In this document: positions 52,154 to 58,983 of the stretch, piece after piece
How the letters are laid out: every line of letters starts with the position of its first letter
Position numbering within the stretch: position 1 is the stretch's first letter
Source: Microbacterium esteraromaticum
Lineage (GTDB): Bacteria > Actinomycetota > Actinomycetes > Actinomycetales > Microbacteriaceae
Assembly: GCF_900163815.1 (NCBI RefSeq)
Contig: NZ_FUKO01000011.1
Span: 1 to 64,000, forward strand
Length of the DNA stretch: 64,000 bases
Reading direction: 5' to 3'
Position numbers and translations under genes: made by a program
Notes under the pieces: generated by a model
What the model was told of the DNA's origin: nothing
Databases searched by the model: none
The model's input: only the letters and a program-made list of their open reading frames with translations

Positions 52154-52169
52154 TCGAACATTTATTCGA
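52154..52169. promoter_or_regulatory. LexA-type SOS box upstream of the HNH gene
   Basis: TCGAACATTTATTCGA matches the actinobacterial LexA consensus (TCGAAC-N4-GTTCGA) with one mismatch in the right half-site. It overlaps the expected -35 region of the TACAAT promoter. A further TTCGAAC/GAACGAA pair lies just beyond it. DNA-damage control of the HNH gene is inferred. Confidence 0.65.
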
Positions 52170-52283
52170 ACTATTTTGAACGAATCTCTTGTTTTCAACT
52201 CGTCCCAACCGGCGTTCGACGAGCGGAGACCGACCTTCAACGAGCAGCAGAAGACCGCATGGTCGCCGGACGACGCCGCCCCA

Positions 52284-52438
52284 ATGTCGCCGCCCCCTGC
52301 TACAGTCCATTTCAGGTTCAAGAGTTGCAGCCTTCGGTACCTGGCCGGCTGCACGGCAACCCTCCTCCATCGAGCGGGGTGCCCCAGGGGAAGAACCGGC
52401 CCGACGCACTCGCGTGCGGGCAAGTCGATGGGTGAGCG
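52284..52438 (+). repeat. 155-bp direct repeat, copy 2 (promoter plus riboswitch cassette)
   Basis: This is the second copy of 50263-50417, exactly 2021 bp downstream. It ends at the same base of the aptamer 3' flank (GTGAGCG), after which the two loci diverge. Confidence 0.88.
52311..52437 (+). promoter_or_regulatory. SAM-IV-like riboswitch, copy 2
   Basis: The aptamer carries the same conserved segments as copy 1 (TTGCAGC/GCTGCA stem, CGGCAACCCTCC, GGGGTGCCCC, GAAGAACCGG, GGGCAAG). TACAGT at 52301 is the -10 element. The expression platform is CCCTT (52449)-GCGTG-AAGGG (52459), a hairpin that holds the Shine-Dalgarno of the gene at 52471. This suggests translational control. The 310-bp gap before the gene is filled by this element and the SOS box. 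Confidence 0.75.
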
Positions 52439-52470
52439 AGTCGTCTCACCCTTGCGTGAAGGGAAGACCC

Positions 52471-52857
52471 ATGCGTGCTCAGGGCTATCGCGAGACCCGC
52501 ACCAAGGCCGAAATCGACAGGCTGCTGCACTACGACTTCGTCATCCCGATCAGCCGCGGCTTCACGACGAAGCACGTGAATGAGAACTATCCGGGATGGA
52601 CGTGGAATCAGCTCGTCTGCACTCTGAACAACGCGGGAGTTCGTGTCGCTCGGCCGGGTAGCCCGAGCGCCTGCCACGACGAAGTTGTGCGCGTGCATTT
52701 CGACAGCGAGCAGTCCTGGCTGGTCGAACGGGCCGACGGCTCGACGACAACCGGCCCCGCGCCAGCGGGAACCACGTCTCCGAAACCGCCGTCTGGGTCA
52801 GCAACCGGAATCCACGACCTCAGCACCGGAATGATGGTCGAGATCGAGCGCGACTGA
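52471..52857 (+). CDS. Hypothetical protein under SAM-IV-like riboswitch control, 128 aa
   Basis: The protein begins MRAQGYRETRTKAEIDRLLHYD and contains a compact region FVIPISRGFTTKHVNENYPGWTWNQLVCTLNNAGVRVARPG. A flexible Thr/Pro/Ser linker and an acidic end (GMMVEIERD) follow. It does not resemble a methionine, cysteine or SAM enzyme. The ATG at 52471 is fixed by GAAGGGAAG in the riboswitch expression hairpin. Its function is unknown. Confidence 0.7.
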   Translation: MRAQGYRETRTKAEIDRLLHYDFVIPISRGFTTKHVNENYPGWTWNQLVCTLNNAGVRVARPGSPSACHDEVVRVHFDSEQSWLVERADGSTTTGPAPAGTTSPKPPSGSATGIHDLSTGMMVEIERD

Positions 52858-52865
52858 AAACCGCT

Positions 52866-52947
52866 GGTCGAGGGGTCGCCTCGTCCGCTCGCGAACCGTC
52901 TCGCCGTTACGGCGGCGCAGCGCGTCTAGAAAACGACCCCTCGAACC
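52866..52947. terminator. Convergent terminator-like inverted repeat
   Basis: GGTCGAGGGGTCG (52866-52878) pairs with CGACCCCTCGAACC (52934-52947), with one extra A. The right arm lies in the last codons of the cyclase gene. The pair sits between convergent genes. Confidence 0.5.
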
Positions 52948-53558
52948 GGAGCCCCGTCGCCTTGCAGCTTCATCGGAAAGAACCCGACCTGCAGGCGTGA
53001 CGGCAGACCATCGAGGTTGCACACGTTCTCGACGATCAGGCCGTCGCTGCCAAGCACGATCTCGTGCACGGGAAAGGCGCCGGATGCGCCGCCGGTCTCA
53101 TCGGGGCTCAGCGTGTCGACGGCGAGCACACGCATGCCGCGCCGCCACAGCTCCGAGGCGGCCTCCGCACTGAGATACGGATGCCGCGTGGCCTGCTCCT
53201 CGCCGAACCACCGCGCCCAGCCGGTATCGATGATGATGATCGAAGGAACCTCGTCGGGGATGCCGCCGTCCGCCTCAAGCTCATCCCATCCGTACGGCTG
53301 CGCTTCACGGGCGCCCGGCACACGCAGCACGAGGGCGTCTCCTACGAGCTCGTCCAAAGCCACGTCGGCCATCGTTCGGCCTCCCGCAACGGTATGGATG
53401 GGCGCATCAACGTGCGTTCCGGTTTGCGAGCCCATCGTGATGCGCTCGACGACCACGCCGTCGTGCTCCAGTGTCAGCCCCGGGCTGATCGTCACAGCAG
53501 GATCCCCCGGATAGACCATCATCGCGTCGGTGAGCGGGTGGCTCAGGTCGCGCAGCAT
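52926..53558 (-). CDS. Cyclase-family protein (arylformamidase-like metal hydrolase)
   Basis: This 210-aa protein has the family metal site HxGTHxDxPxH as SQTGTHVDAPIH (about residues 44-55), MVYPGDP at the N-terminus and a second conserved block AVDTLSPDE. The Ser in place of the first His is a variation. Members such as KynB hydrolyse formyl-kynurenine, but others act on different amides or esters. It is the last gene of the ureohydrolase/NCS1 operon, 4 bp after the permease stop. Confidence 0.85.
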   Translation of the reverse strand: MLRDLSHPLTDAMMVYPGDPAVTISPGLTLEHDGVVVERITMGSQTGTHVDAPIHTVAGGRTMADVALDELVGDALVLRVPGAREAQPYGWDELEADGGIPDEVPSIIIIDTGWARWFGEEQATRHPYLSAEAASELWRRGMRVLAVDTLSPDETGGASGAFPVHEIVLGSDGLIVENVCNLDGLPSRLQVGFFPMKLQGDGAPVRGVVF

Positions 53559-53562
53559 CCGC

Positions 53563-54948
53563 TCATCCCTTTCTGGCAGCCACGGGCTCGTCGGCGAGGT
53601 TGCCGACGTGCCCGCCTCGCACCTGCGATCGCGTCGGCCACGACACGAGCAGATACAAGACGAAGGTGATCACGAATGCTGGCGCGGTCGATCCGAACGG
53701 CAGCGGGAAGACGTACGCCCACACGTAGGCGAGAACAGCGCCCACCACCCACGCACCGACGGCGAGCCAGTTGACACCGGCCGTGTACCAGAACCGTCCT
53801 GCCCGAGAGCGGAGGATGTCGTGGTCGTACGAGGAGCGCTTGATGAAGTAGTAATCCACGATCATGATCGCGAAGATCGGCGCGAACAGCGCGCCGATGG
53901 TCACGAGGAACGTCGTGAACTGGTCGAGCAGGCCGAAGAAGGTCGCACCGATGATCGACAGCACGCCCAGAACCAGCGCGGTCGGGAAGAACCGCAGGCG
54001 GGTGCCGGGCACTGCATTCACGACGGTGGTCACCATGCCGTAGACGACCATCGTGTTCGTGGCCATCACCGACAGGAAGATCGCGACGCCGAAGATCCAG
54101 CCGAAGGGCTCGATGATCGTCACCGGGTCGAAGGCGACAGCGTCGCCGCCGTTGAGAATCACGTAGCCGATCGCCGTGGCGCCGAGCGACATCGAGATGA
54201 TGGTCGACAGTGTGTAGCCCACGCCCGCTCCGACGACACTGGCGCGGGTGCTGCTGGCGAGGCGGTTGATGTCGGCCGACAGCACGGTCCACGAGATCGC
54301 CGTCGCCAGAACGACGTCGAAGACGAGGCCGGGCGTGTAGAACGGTTCGGCGGGCGCAGCGATCGACGAGAACTCCGCCGGGGCGAACGAGGTGAACGCG
54401 GTGATGAAGATATAGGCCGCGATGCCGAGGATGACCACGGCGAACCACGGTTCGATGCGGGCGACGCCCGCGTGACCGAAGATCGCGAGGATGACGACGA
54501 TCGTCTGGCAGAGAACCGCGAAGATCACCGGGTTCGAGAATCCCGTGAAGGTCATCACCACGTAGTCGAGCGCGATGCCGGCCAGCATCGCCTGCACCCA
54601 GCTCCACCCCATGAGGATGATGACGTTCGCGGCAACAGGCAGCAGGCTGCCGCGGATGCCGAAGGGCCCGCGCGTGATGGCCATTGTCGGAAGCCCCGTG
54701 CGGCGACCGATCGTGCCGACCGCGACGAGCACTGCCGCTCCGGCGACTGTGCCACCGACGATCAGCAGCAGCACGAGCCCGTAGGGGACGTCGGGCACGA
54801 ACAGGGTTCCGGTGAGCAGGGTGGTGACGACGAGGTTCGCGGCCAACCAGATCATCAGCAGACGACCGGTGGGATAGGTGCCACGGATCGGCCCGGCGTC
54901 ATCCGACTGGGTTTGCAGCCTCTGTTCGAGACGGGAGTAGAGAGACAT
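53563..54948 (-). CDS. NCS1-family cytosine/purine permease-type transporter (CodB-like)
   Basis: This 461-aa permease has twelve hydrophobic segments. LPTMAITRGPFGIRGSLLPVAANVIILMGWSWVQAML (about residues 80-115) and FFGLLDQFTTFLVTIGALFAPIFAIMIVDYYFIKR are characteristic of NCS1 proteins, which import nucleobases, allantoin, hydantoins or related ureides with Na+ or H+. Co-location with a ureohydrolase and a cyclase-type amidohydrolase suggests a nitrogen-rich ureide or guanidino substrate; that is inference. Confidence 0.9.
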   Translation of the reverse strand: MSLYSRLEQRLQTQSDDAGPIRGTYPTGRLLMIWLAANLVVTTLLTGTLFVPDVPYGLVLLLIVGGTVAGAAVLVAVGTIGRRTGLPTMAITRGPFGIRGSLLPVAANVIILMGWSWVQAMLAGIALDYVVMTFTGFSNPVIFAVLCQTIVVILAIFGHAGVARIEPWFAVVILGIAAYIFITAFTSFAPAEFSSIAAPAEPFYTPGLVFDVVLATAISWTVLSADINRLASSTRASVVGAGVGYTLSTIISMSLGATAIGYVILNGGDAVAFDPVTIIEPFGWIFGVAIFLSVMATNTMVVYGMVTTVVNAVPGTRLRFFPTALVLGVLSIIGATFFGLLDQFTTFLVTIGALFAPIFAIMIVDYYFIKRSSYDHDILRSRAGRFWYTAGVNWLAVGAWVVGAVLAYVWAYVFPLPFGSTAPAFVITFVLYLLVSWPTRSQVRGGHVGNLADEPVAARKG

Positions 54949-54980
54949 CGTAAAGCTCCTTCGCTTCGCGATCGCGTCGT

Positions 54981-55028
54981 CGCGGGTCTGAGATTCGGGT
55001 CAGAGGTCGCGGGTCTGAGATTCGGGTC
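54981..55028. repeat. Tandem repeat CGCGGGTCTGAGATTCGGGTC x2
   Basis: A 21-bp unit at 54981-55001 recurs exactly at 55008-55028 (27-bp period) in the gap between the SnoaL-like gene and the permease. It may be a slippage product; no promoter is evident in it. Confidence 0.8.
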
Positions 55029-55039
55029 GGGGTTTCAGG

Positions 55040-55438
55040 TCAGGCTGTTTGGGTGAGCGGTGAGAGATGCTCGTGCACGGCGGTCAGGTGCTCGCCGTCG
55101 AGCGTGAAGACGATGGTCTCCCGCTCTTGGTACGACTCCTCGCCTTCTGGAGTGCGCACGGTCGTGTCGACGGTGTGGCTGAAGACGGCGCCGCCGTCGA
55201 ACGTCTGGATGCGGCTGTCGCTCGATTCGCACGAGACGACACTCCAGGCACTCTCGAGCCATTCGCCCCAGAGCCGTTCGTAAGCGGCCCGGCCTTCGAG
55301 ACGGTGCGGCTCGGTGTGGAAGATGAACGTCGCGTCGGGCGAGAACCCGGCGAAGTACCGCTCGGTGTCGGTCGCGGCGAACGCGTCGACGATGGCGGCG
55401 GCAGCGGCTGCCACTGCATCCGTGTTCGGGGTGGTCAT
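55040..55438 (-). CDS. SnoaL/NTF2-like small enzyme-type protein
   Basis: This 132-aa protein has an NTF2-like cone-fold pattern: [50 protein letters not shown]. The C-terminal strands include [26 protein letters not shown]. Its ATG overlaps the upstream ureohydrolase stop (ATGA). It probably binds or isomerises a small molecule of the operon's pathway; the reaction is unknown. Confidence 0.8.
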   Translation of the reverse strand: MTTPNTDAVAAAAAAIVDAFAATDTERYFAGFSPDATFIFHTEPHRLEGRAAYERLWGEWLESAWSVVSCESSDSRIQTFDGGAVFSHTVDTTVRTPEGEESYQERETIVFTLDGEHLTAVHEHLSPLTQTA

Positions 55439-56481
55439 GATCGCTCTCCTTCAGGGGTTGCGGCCGGCCGCGGGGCCATTGCGCTGAGCAGTTCGTAGAT
55501 CACGTGGCTCGCAGCCACCGCGGTCAGCTGCGCGTGGTCGTAGGCCGGGGCGACCTCGACGACATCGGCGCCGACGATGCGGAAGTCGGCGAGCGCACGC
55601 AGCATCCGGAGCAGTTCGCGGCTGGTCATGCCACCCGCCTCGGGCGTGCCGGTGCCGGGCGCGTGCGCGGGGTCGAGCACGTCGATGTCGATGGAGATGT
55701 AGAGCGGCTTGTCGCCGATGCGTGCGTGCATGCGCTCGATCGCGGCGGCGACTCCGTGCTTTTCGATGAACTCGCTGGTGATGATCGCGAAGCCCAGACG
55801 CTCGTCGTCGTCGAGGTCGCTTCGGTCGTAGAGCGGCCCACGGATGCCGACGTGCATGCTCGCCGTCATGTCGATGAGGCCCTCTTCAGATGCCCGGCGG
55901 AACGGCGTGCCGTGCGTCGTGGGGGCGCCGAAGTAGGTGTCCCAGGTGTCGAGGTGCGCATCGAAATGCAAGACGGCGACCGGCCCGTGGATGGCAGCGA
56001 CCTCGCGCAGGAGGGGGAGTGCGATGGTGTGGTCACCGCCGATCATCACCAGCCGGTCAGCTTTGGCGCGCAGTGCCCGAGCGCCGGCTTCGATTTCGGC
56101 GACCGCGGTGCTGATATCGAAGGGGTTCGCCACGATGTCGCCGGCGTCGGCGACCTGGTGGGCGGCGAAGGGCGATACGTCTTGCGCCGGGTTGTAGGGG
56201 CGGAGCAGGCGCGAGGCCTCACGCACATGCGCAGGGCCGAAGCGGGCTCCGGGTCGGTAGCTCACTCCGCTGTCGAAGGGGATGCCGGCGATCGCCACCT
56301 CTGCACGCTCGACCTCGTCGAGCCTCGGCAGCCGGGCGAACGTTGCGATACCGGCGAAACGCGGCACGACGCTCGCGTCGACGGGTCCGCGGGGTGCGAT
56401 CCGATCGGTGGATGCCGGCGAAGCCGCGCGCTGGGAGGGGACGGTGTTTTCGTCGGAATTGTGCGACTCAGGGTGTTGCAT
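55435..56481 (-). CDS. Ureohydrolase (agmatinase/guanidino-acid hydrolase family)
   Basis: This 348-aa arginase-fold enzyme has all manganese motifs: [20 protein letters not shown], and [22 protein letters not shown]. The family cleaves agmatine, guanidinobutyrate, guanidinopropionate or guanidine to urea plus amine. The N-terminal ~45 residues are an extra, probably disordered segment. The ATG at 56481 is the first in-frame ATG with an AAAGG site. It is first in the operon with SnoaL-like, NCS1 and cyclase genes. Confidence 0.9.
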   Translation of the reverse strand: MQHPESHNSDENTVPSQRAASPASTDRIAPRGPVDASVVPRFAGIATFARLPRLDEVERAEVAIAGIPFDSGVSYRPGARFGPAHVREASRLLRPYNPAQDVSPFAAHQVADAGDIVANPFDISTAVAEIEAGARALRAKADRLVMIGGDHTIALPLLREVAAIHGPVAVLHFDAHLDTWDTYFGAPTTHGTPFRRASEEGLIDMTASMHVGIRGPLYDRSDLDDDERLGFAIITSEFIEKHGVAAAIERMHARIGDKPLYISIDIDVLDPAHAPGTGTPEAGGMTSRELLRMLRALADFRIVGADVVEVAPAYDHAQLTAVAASHVIYELLSAMAPRPAATPEGERS

Positions 56482-56486
56482 ATTTG

Positions 56487-56516
56487 ACAACCTTTGGTAC
56501 GTTAGAAGCAACCTTT
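56487..56516. promoter_or_regulatory. Direct repeat CAACCTTT x2 in divergent spacer
   Basis: CAACCTTT occurs at 56489 and 56510, 21 nt apart, close to the ureohydrolase start and across a TAACGT -10-like element on the minus strand. Two helical turns of spacing suit binding by the divergent XRE-cupin regulator. Confidence 0.45.
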
Positions 56517-56577
56517 CCCCGAACCTAGTCGCGCGGCACACGTGCGTCAAGGTCATCGCCTGGAATCTGGAGCAACG

Positions 56578-57162
56578 ATGCGAGCGATTCATCCCCATGC
56601 AGATGCGAATGCCACCCCGATCGGGGCGAAATTGCGGGCCGCGCGCACCGGTCAGGGCATGTCGCTCAGTCAGCTCGCTGCGACCAGCGGGCTGTCGAAG
56701 GGTTTCCTCAGCAGGGTGGAGCGGGATGAGACCTCACCCAGCGTTGCGACTCTGGTGCAGCTGTGTCAGGTGCTCTCGTTGCCTGTCGGAGCGCTCTTCG
56801 CCGAGCCCGAGATTCAACGCGTTACGTTTGCCGACGCACCCCGCATCAATCTCGGCGGTATGCACGCCGACGAACGGCTGCTCTCTCCCCGCAGCGAAGA
56901 ACGCGTGCAGCTGCTGCGCTCGGAGTTGGAGCCTGACGCGCATGGCGGATCTGAGCTCTACACGATCAACTGCGACGTCGAGGTGCTGCATGTCGTGTCT
57001 GGAGAACTGACGGTGCGATTCGCCAGTCGGTCGGTCGAGTTGCAAGCCGGTGACGCTCTGACCTTCCCTGGGCGCGAGCCGCACACTTGGCACGTCACCG
57101 GTGATGCGCGGGCGAGTGTGATGTGGGTAATCGTTCCCGCACCGTGGAGCGGGTCGGCTTGA
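56578..57162 (+). CDS. XRE-cupin transcriptional regulator
   Basis: This 194-aa protein has an N-terminal Xre helix-turn-helix ([45 protein letters not shown], about residues 18-62). A C-terminal cupin domain follows ([44 protein letters not shown]). This architecture is shared with PuuR-type regulators of amine catabolism, and the gene is divergent from the ureohydrolase operon. The effector is probably a pathway intermediate. Confidence 0.9.
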   Translation: MRAIHPHADANATPIGAKLRAARTGQGMSLSQLAATSGLSKGFLSRVERDETSPSVATLVQLCQVLSLPVGALFAEPEIQRVTFADAPRINLGGMHADERLLSPRSEERVQLLRSELEPDAHGGSELYTINCDVEVLHVVSGELTVRFASRSVELQAGDALTFPGREPHTWHVTGDARASVMWVIVPAPWSGSA

Positions 57163-57209
57163 TCGCGGCGCCGCGACGCTGCTTGTGATGCCGGCGCGGT
57201 AGCCCCAGC

Positions 57210-57284
57210 CCGCCGAGAAACCACCTCCTGCATGAGAAACCACCGCAGGGGTGGTTTCTCGTGCGCTATGTGGTTTCTCGGCGG
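57210..57284. repeat. 19-nt-phased four-block palindrome, GAGAAACCAC type
   Basis: GAGAAACCAC is at 57215 and 57234, and the inverse GTGGTTTCTC at 57251 and 57270. Both like pairs start 19 nt apart with 9-nt spacers, and the central spacer is 7 nt. The outer blocks extend to CCGCCGAGAAACCAC / GTGGTTTCTCGGCGG. It lies between convergent genes. The half element at 9240-9269 shares the block. Confidence 0.9.
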
Positions 57285-57309
57285 TGCGCCTGACCCGGTC
57301 GATGTTCGG

Positions 57310-58452
57310 TCATGCGTAGCGTTTGACCGACTCTCTGATCTCCGGCGCGTGCGCGTAGATTTCGTCGAGTTCCGAGATGGGATGCCTCGTTTCCACCTTG
57401 TCGTCATCTAGCAAACCGAGATATTTTTGCTTTCCGTTAAAGTGCAGTCTCGCCACGGGCTTCCGGTTGTTGTCATCGAGCAGGATCGCGAAGTAGCTCT
57501 TGGCGTCGCGCTGCGTAATGCGCTGAGGTTTCACTTCGCCGCACGCGATCGCCTTCACAATCTGATATCCCTCGAGCTCTTCCAGCGTCGTCTCGATCTC
57601 AGTGTCTCGATCCAGATCGGCTTCGACTACTTCCGCGCTCGAAGTCGGCGCCTCTGCAGCGTGGTTCGTGCCACTGACCCCGAGCGCAGCCTTGAGCCGG
57701 TCGTTGACGCGCTCGGTCAGGAACTGCTGCGCCGCCTTTCCAACGAGACCCGTAAACTGCTGCCGAACTCGTTGAGTGAACATCCCCTCATAAACCCGTG
57801 CGGTGAAGAACTTGATCCACTCGTCAGTCGGCTCACGGAACTGCGCTGCGATCTCTCTCTTGAGCGCCCCGATGTATTTCAGCTCTTCCGCTGAACTAAT
57901 GATCGACTCGAGATCAAAACTGTCTCTGCTGAGCTTCTGAATTTCCGTAATCAAGGTCTCGTCGATATCCAACAGGTCGAGCACGAGGAAGGGCTTCGCG
58001 TCCATCCGATTGGGGGCGTCAAGGTCCGTGTAGAAGTGCCACTGGACACCGTTAGTCAACACGGCGATGCGGGCATTGGTCACCGCGAAGTATCGAAACA
58101 GCTGCGAAGCGTGCTCAATTTTCAGAACGCCCAACGAAGGCTTGCACTCAATAAGGATCTGCACCTCGCCGTCACGCATGATGGCGTAGTCGACCTTCTC
58201 TCCCTTCTTCAGGCCGACATCTGCAGTGAACTCCGGGACGACCTCCAGCGGGTCGAACACGTCGTAACCCAAGATGCTCGAGATGAACGGCATGATGAAC
58301 GCATTCTTCGTAGCCTCCTCGGTGCCGATCGCCTCTGCCTGGTTCCGCACCTTGACCGCGAGGGAACTAAGTCGTTCCGTGAATTCCATCCACCGCTCCA
58401 ATCTCCGCTGACCGAATCTGGTCTCGACCATATCGGACGTCAGTCGTTTCAT
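57310..58452 (-). CDS. Stand-alone type I restriction HsdR-N-like nuclease domain protein
   Basis: This 380-aa protein matches the group annotated as type I restriction enzyme HsdR N-terminal domain. The PD-(D/E)xK-like site is visible in VDYAIMRDGEVQILIECKPS (about residues 85-105). It has no helicase motifs and no HsdM or HsdS neighbour. The C-terminal third has a GxxK-like beta domain (RKPVARLHFNGKQKYLGLL). Third-position A/T is higher than in neighbouring genes, suggesting transfer. The start is MKRLTSD at 58452. Confidence 0.75.
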   Translation of the reverse strand: MKRLTSDMVETRFGQRRLERWMEFTERLSSLAVKVRNQAEAIGTEEATKNAFIMPFISSILGYDVFDPLEVVPEFTADVGLKKGEKVDYAIMRDGEVQILIECKPSLGVLKIEHASQLFRYFAVTNARIAVLTNGVQWHFYTDLDAPNRMDAKPFLVLDLLDIDETLITEIQKLSRDSFDLESIISSAEELKYIGALKREIAAQFREPTDEWIKFFTARVYEGMFTQRVRQQFTGLVGKAAQQFLTERVNDRLKAALGVSGTNHAAEAPTSSAEVVEADLDRDTEIETTLEELEGYQIVKAIACGEVKPQRITQRDAKSYFAILLDDNNRKPVARLHFNGKQKYLGLLDDDKVETRHPISELDEIYAHAPEIRESVKRYA

Positions 58453-58474
58453 TTGGTGACCGCTCCCGGCCCGC

Positions 58475-58501
58475 AACACTGAACCATGCGTGCTCAGTGT
58501 T
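58475..58501. promoter_or_regulatory. Inverted repeat AACACTGA-N11-TCAGTGTT in the island's divergent spacer
   Basis: Perfect 8-bp arms 11 nt apart lie between the HsdR-N-like gene and the NUDIX gene. TAGGCT (58540-58545) downstream could be the NUDIX promoter. No regulator gene is adjacent, so the binding protein is unknown. Confidence 0.45.
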
Positions 58502-58576
58502 CGATCGCGAGTCGCCGCTCCTCTGTCCCGAGCCGTCGATAGGCTGGCCGCGTTCCCATCGAAGCTCGGAGTGTCA

Positions 58577-58975
58577 GTGAAAAAGCAGATCAACGTCGTT
58601 GGGGCCGTCGTCGTGTGCGACGGCACGATTCTGGCGGCACAGCGGAGCCCATCGATGTCTCTCCCCGGGATGTGGGAGTTCCCAGGCGGCAAAATCGAGC
58701 CGGGTGAAACACCACAGCAGGCGCTTCGCCGCGAGATGCAAGAGGAGCTTCTCTGCGTCGTCGAAATTGGCGACGAGATTGAGATCACTAGTCACGAGTA
58801 CGACTTTGGAATCGTCACGCTAACGACGTTTTACGCGAAGCTCACCAAGGGACAGCCGAAGCTCACTGAGCACTCAGAAATTCGCTGGATCCCCGCCGCG
58901 CACCTCGACTCCGTCGAATGGGCACCGGCCGATATTCCCGCGGTCAATCGCATTATGCGCGACTTCGCGGCGTAG
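58577..58975 (+). CDS. NUDIX (MutT-like) nucleoside triphosphate pyrophosphohydrolase
   Basis: This 132-aa protein has a complete NUDIX box, GGKIEPGETPQQALRREMQEEL (Gx5Ex7REUxEEx), at about residues 36-57. It resembles (deoxy)nucleoside triphosphate pyrophosphohydrolases such as MutT, which clear damaged or modified NTPs. GTG 58577 is used because CGGAG precedes it and KKQINVVGAVVV is the usual N-terminus. It is 8 bp upstream of the PLD-helicase gene, so the two form an operon. Confidence 0.9.
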   Translation: MKKQINVVGAVVVCDGTILAAQRSPSMSLPGMWEFPGGKIEPGETPQQALRREMQEELLCVVEIGDEIEITSHEYDFGIVTLTTFYAKLTKGQPKLTEHSEIRWIPAAHLDSVEWAPADIPAVNRIMRDFAA

Positions 58976-58983
58976 GTCAGGAC

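Noticed and set aside
50263..52438. Insertion sequence with terminal direct repeats
   Set aside because: No transposase or terminal inverted repeats are present; the repeats are whole promoter-riboswitch cassettes and the enzyme is a DUF222-HNH protein.
57210..57284. CRISPR-like array (regularly spaced short repeats)
   Set aside because: Only four units, two of them inverted, with 9-nt spacers and no cas genes anywhere in the window.
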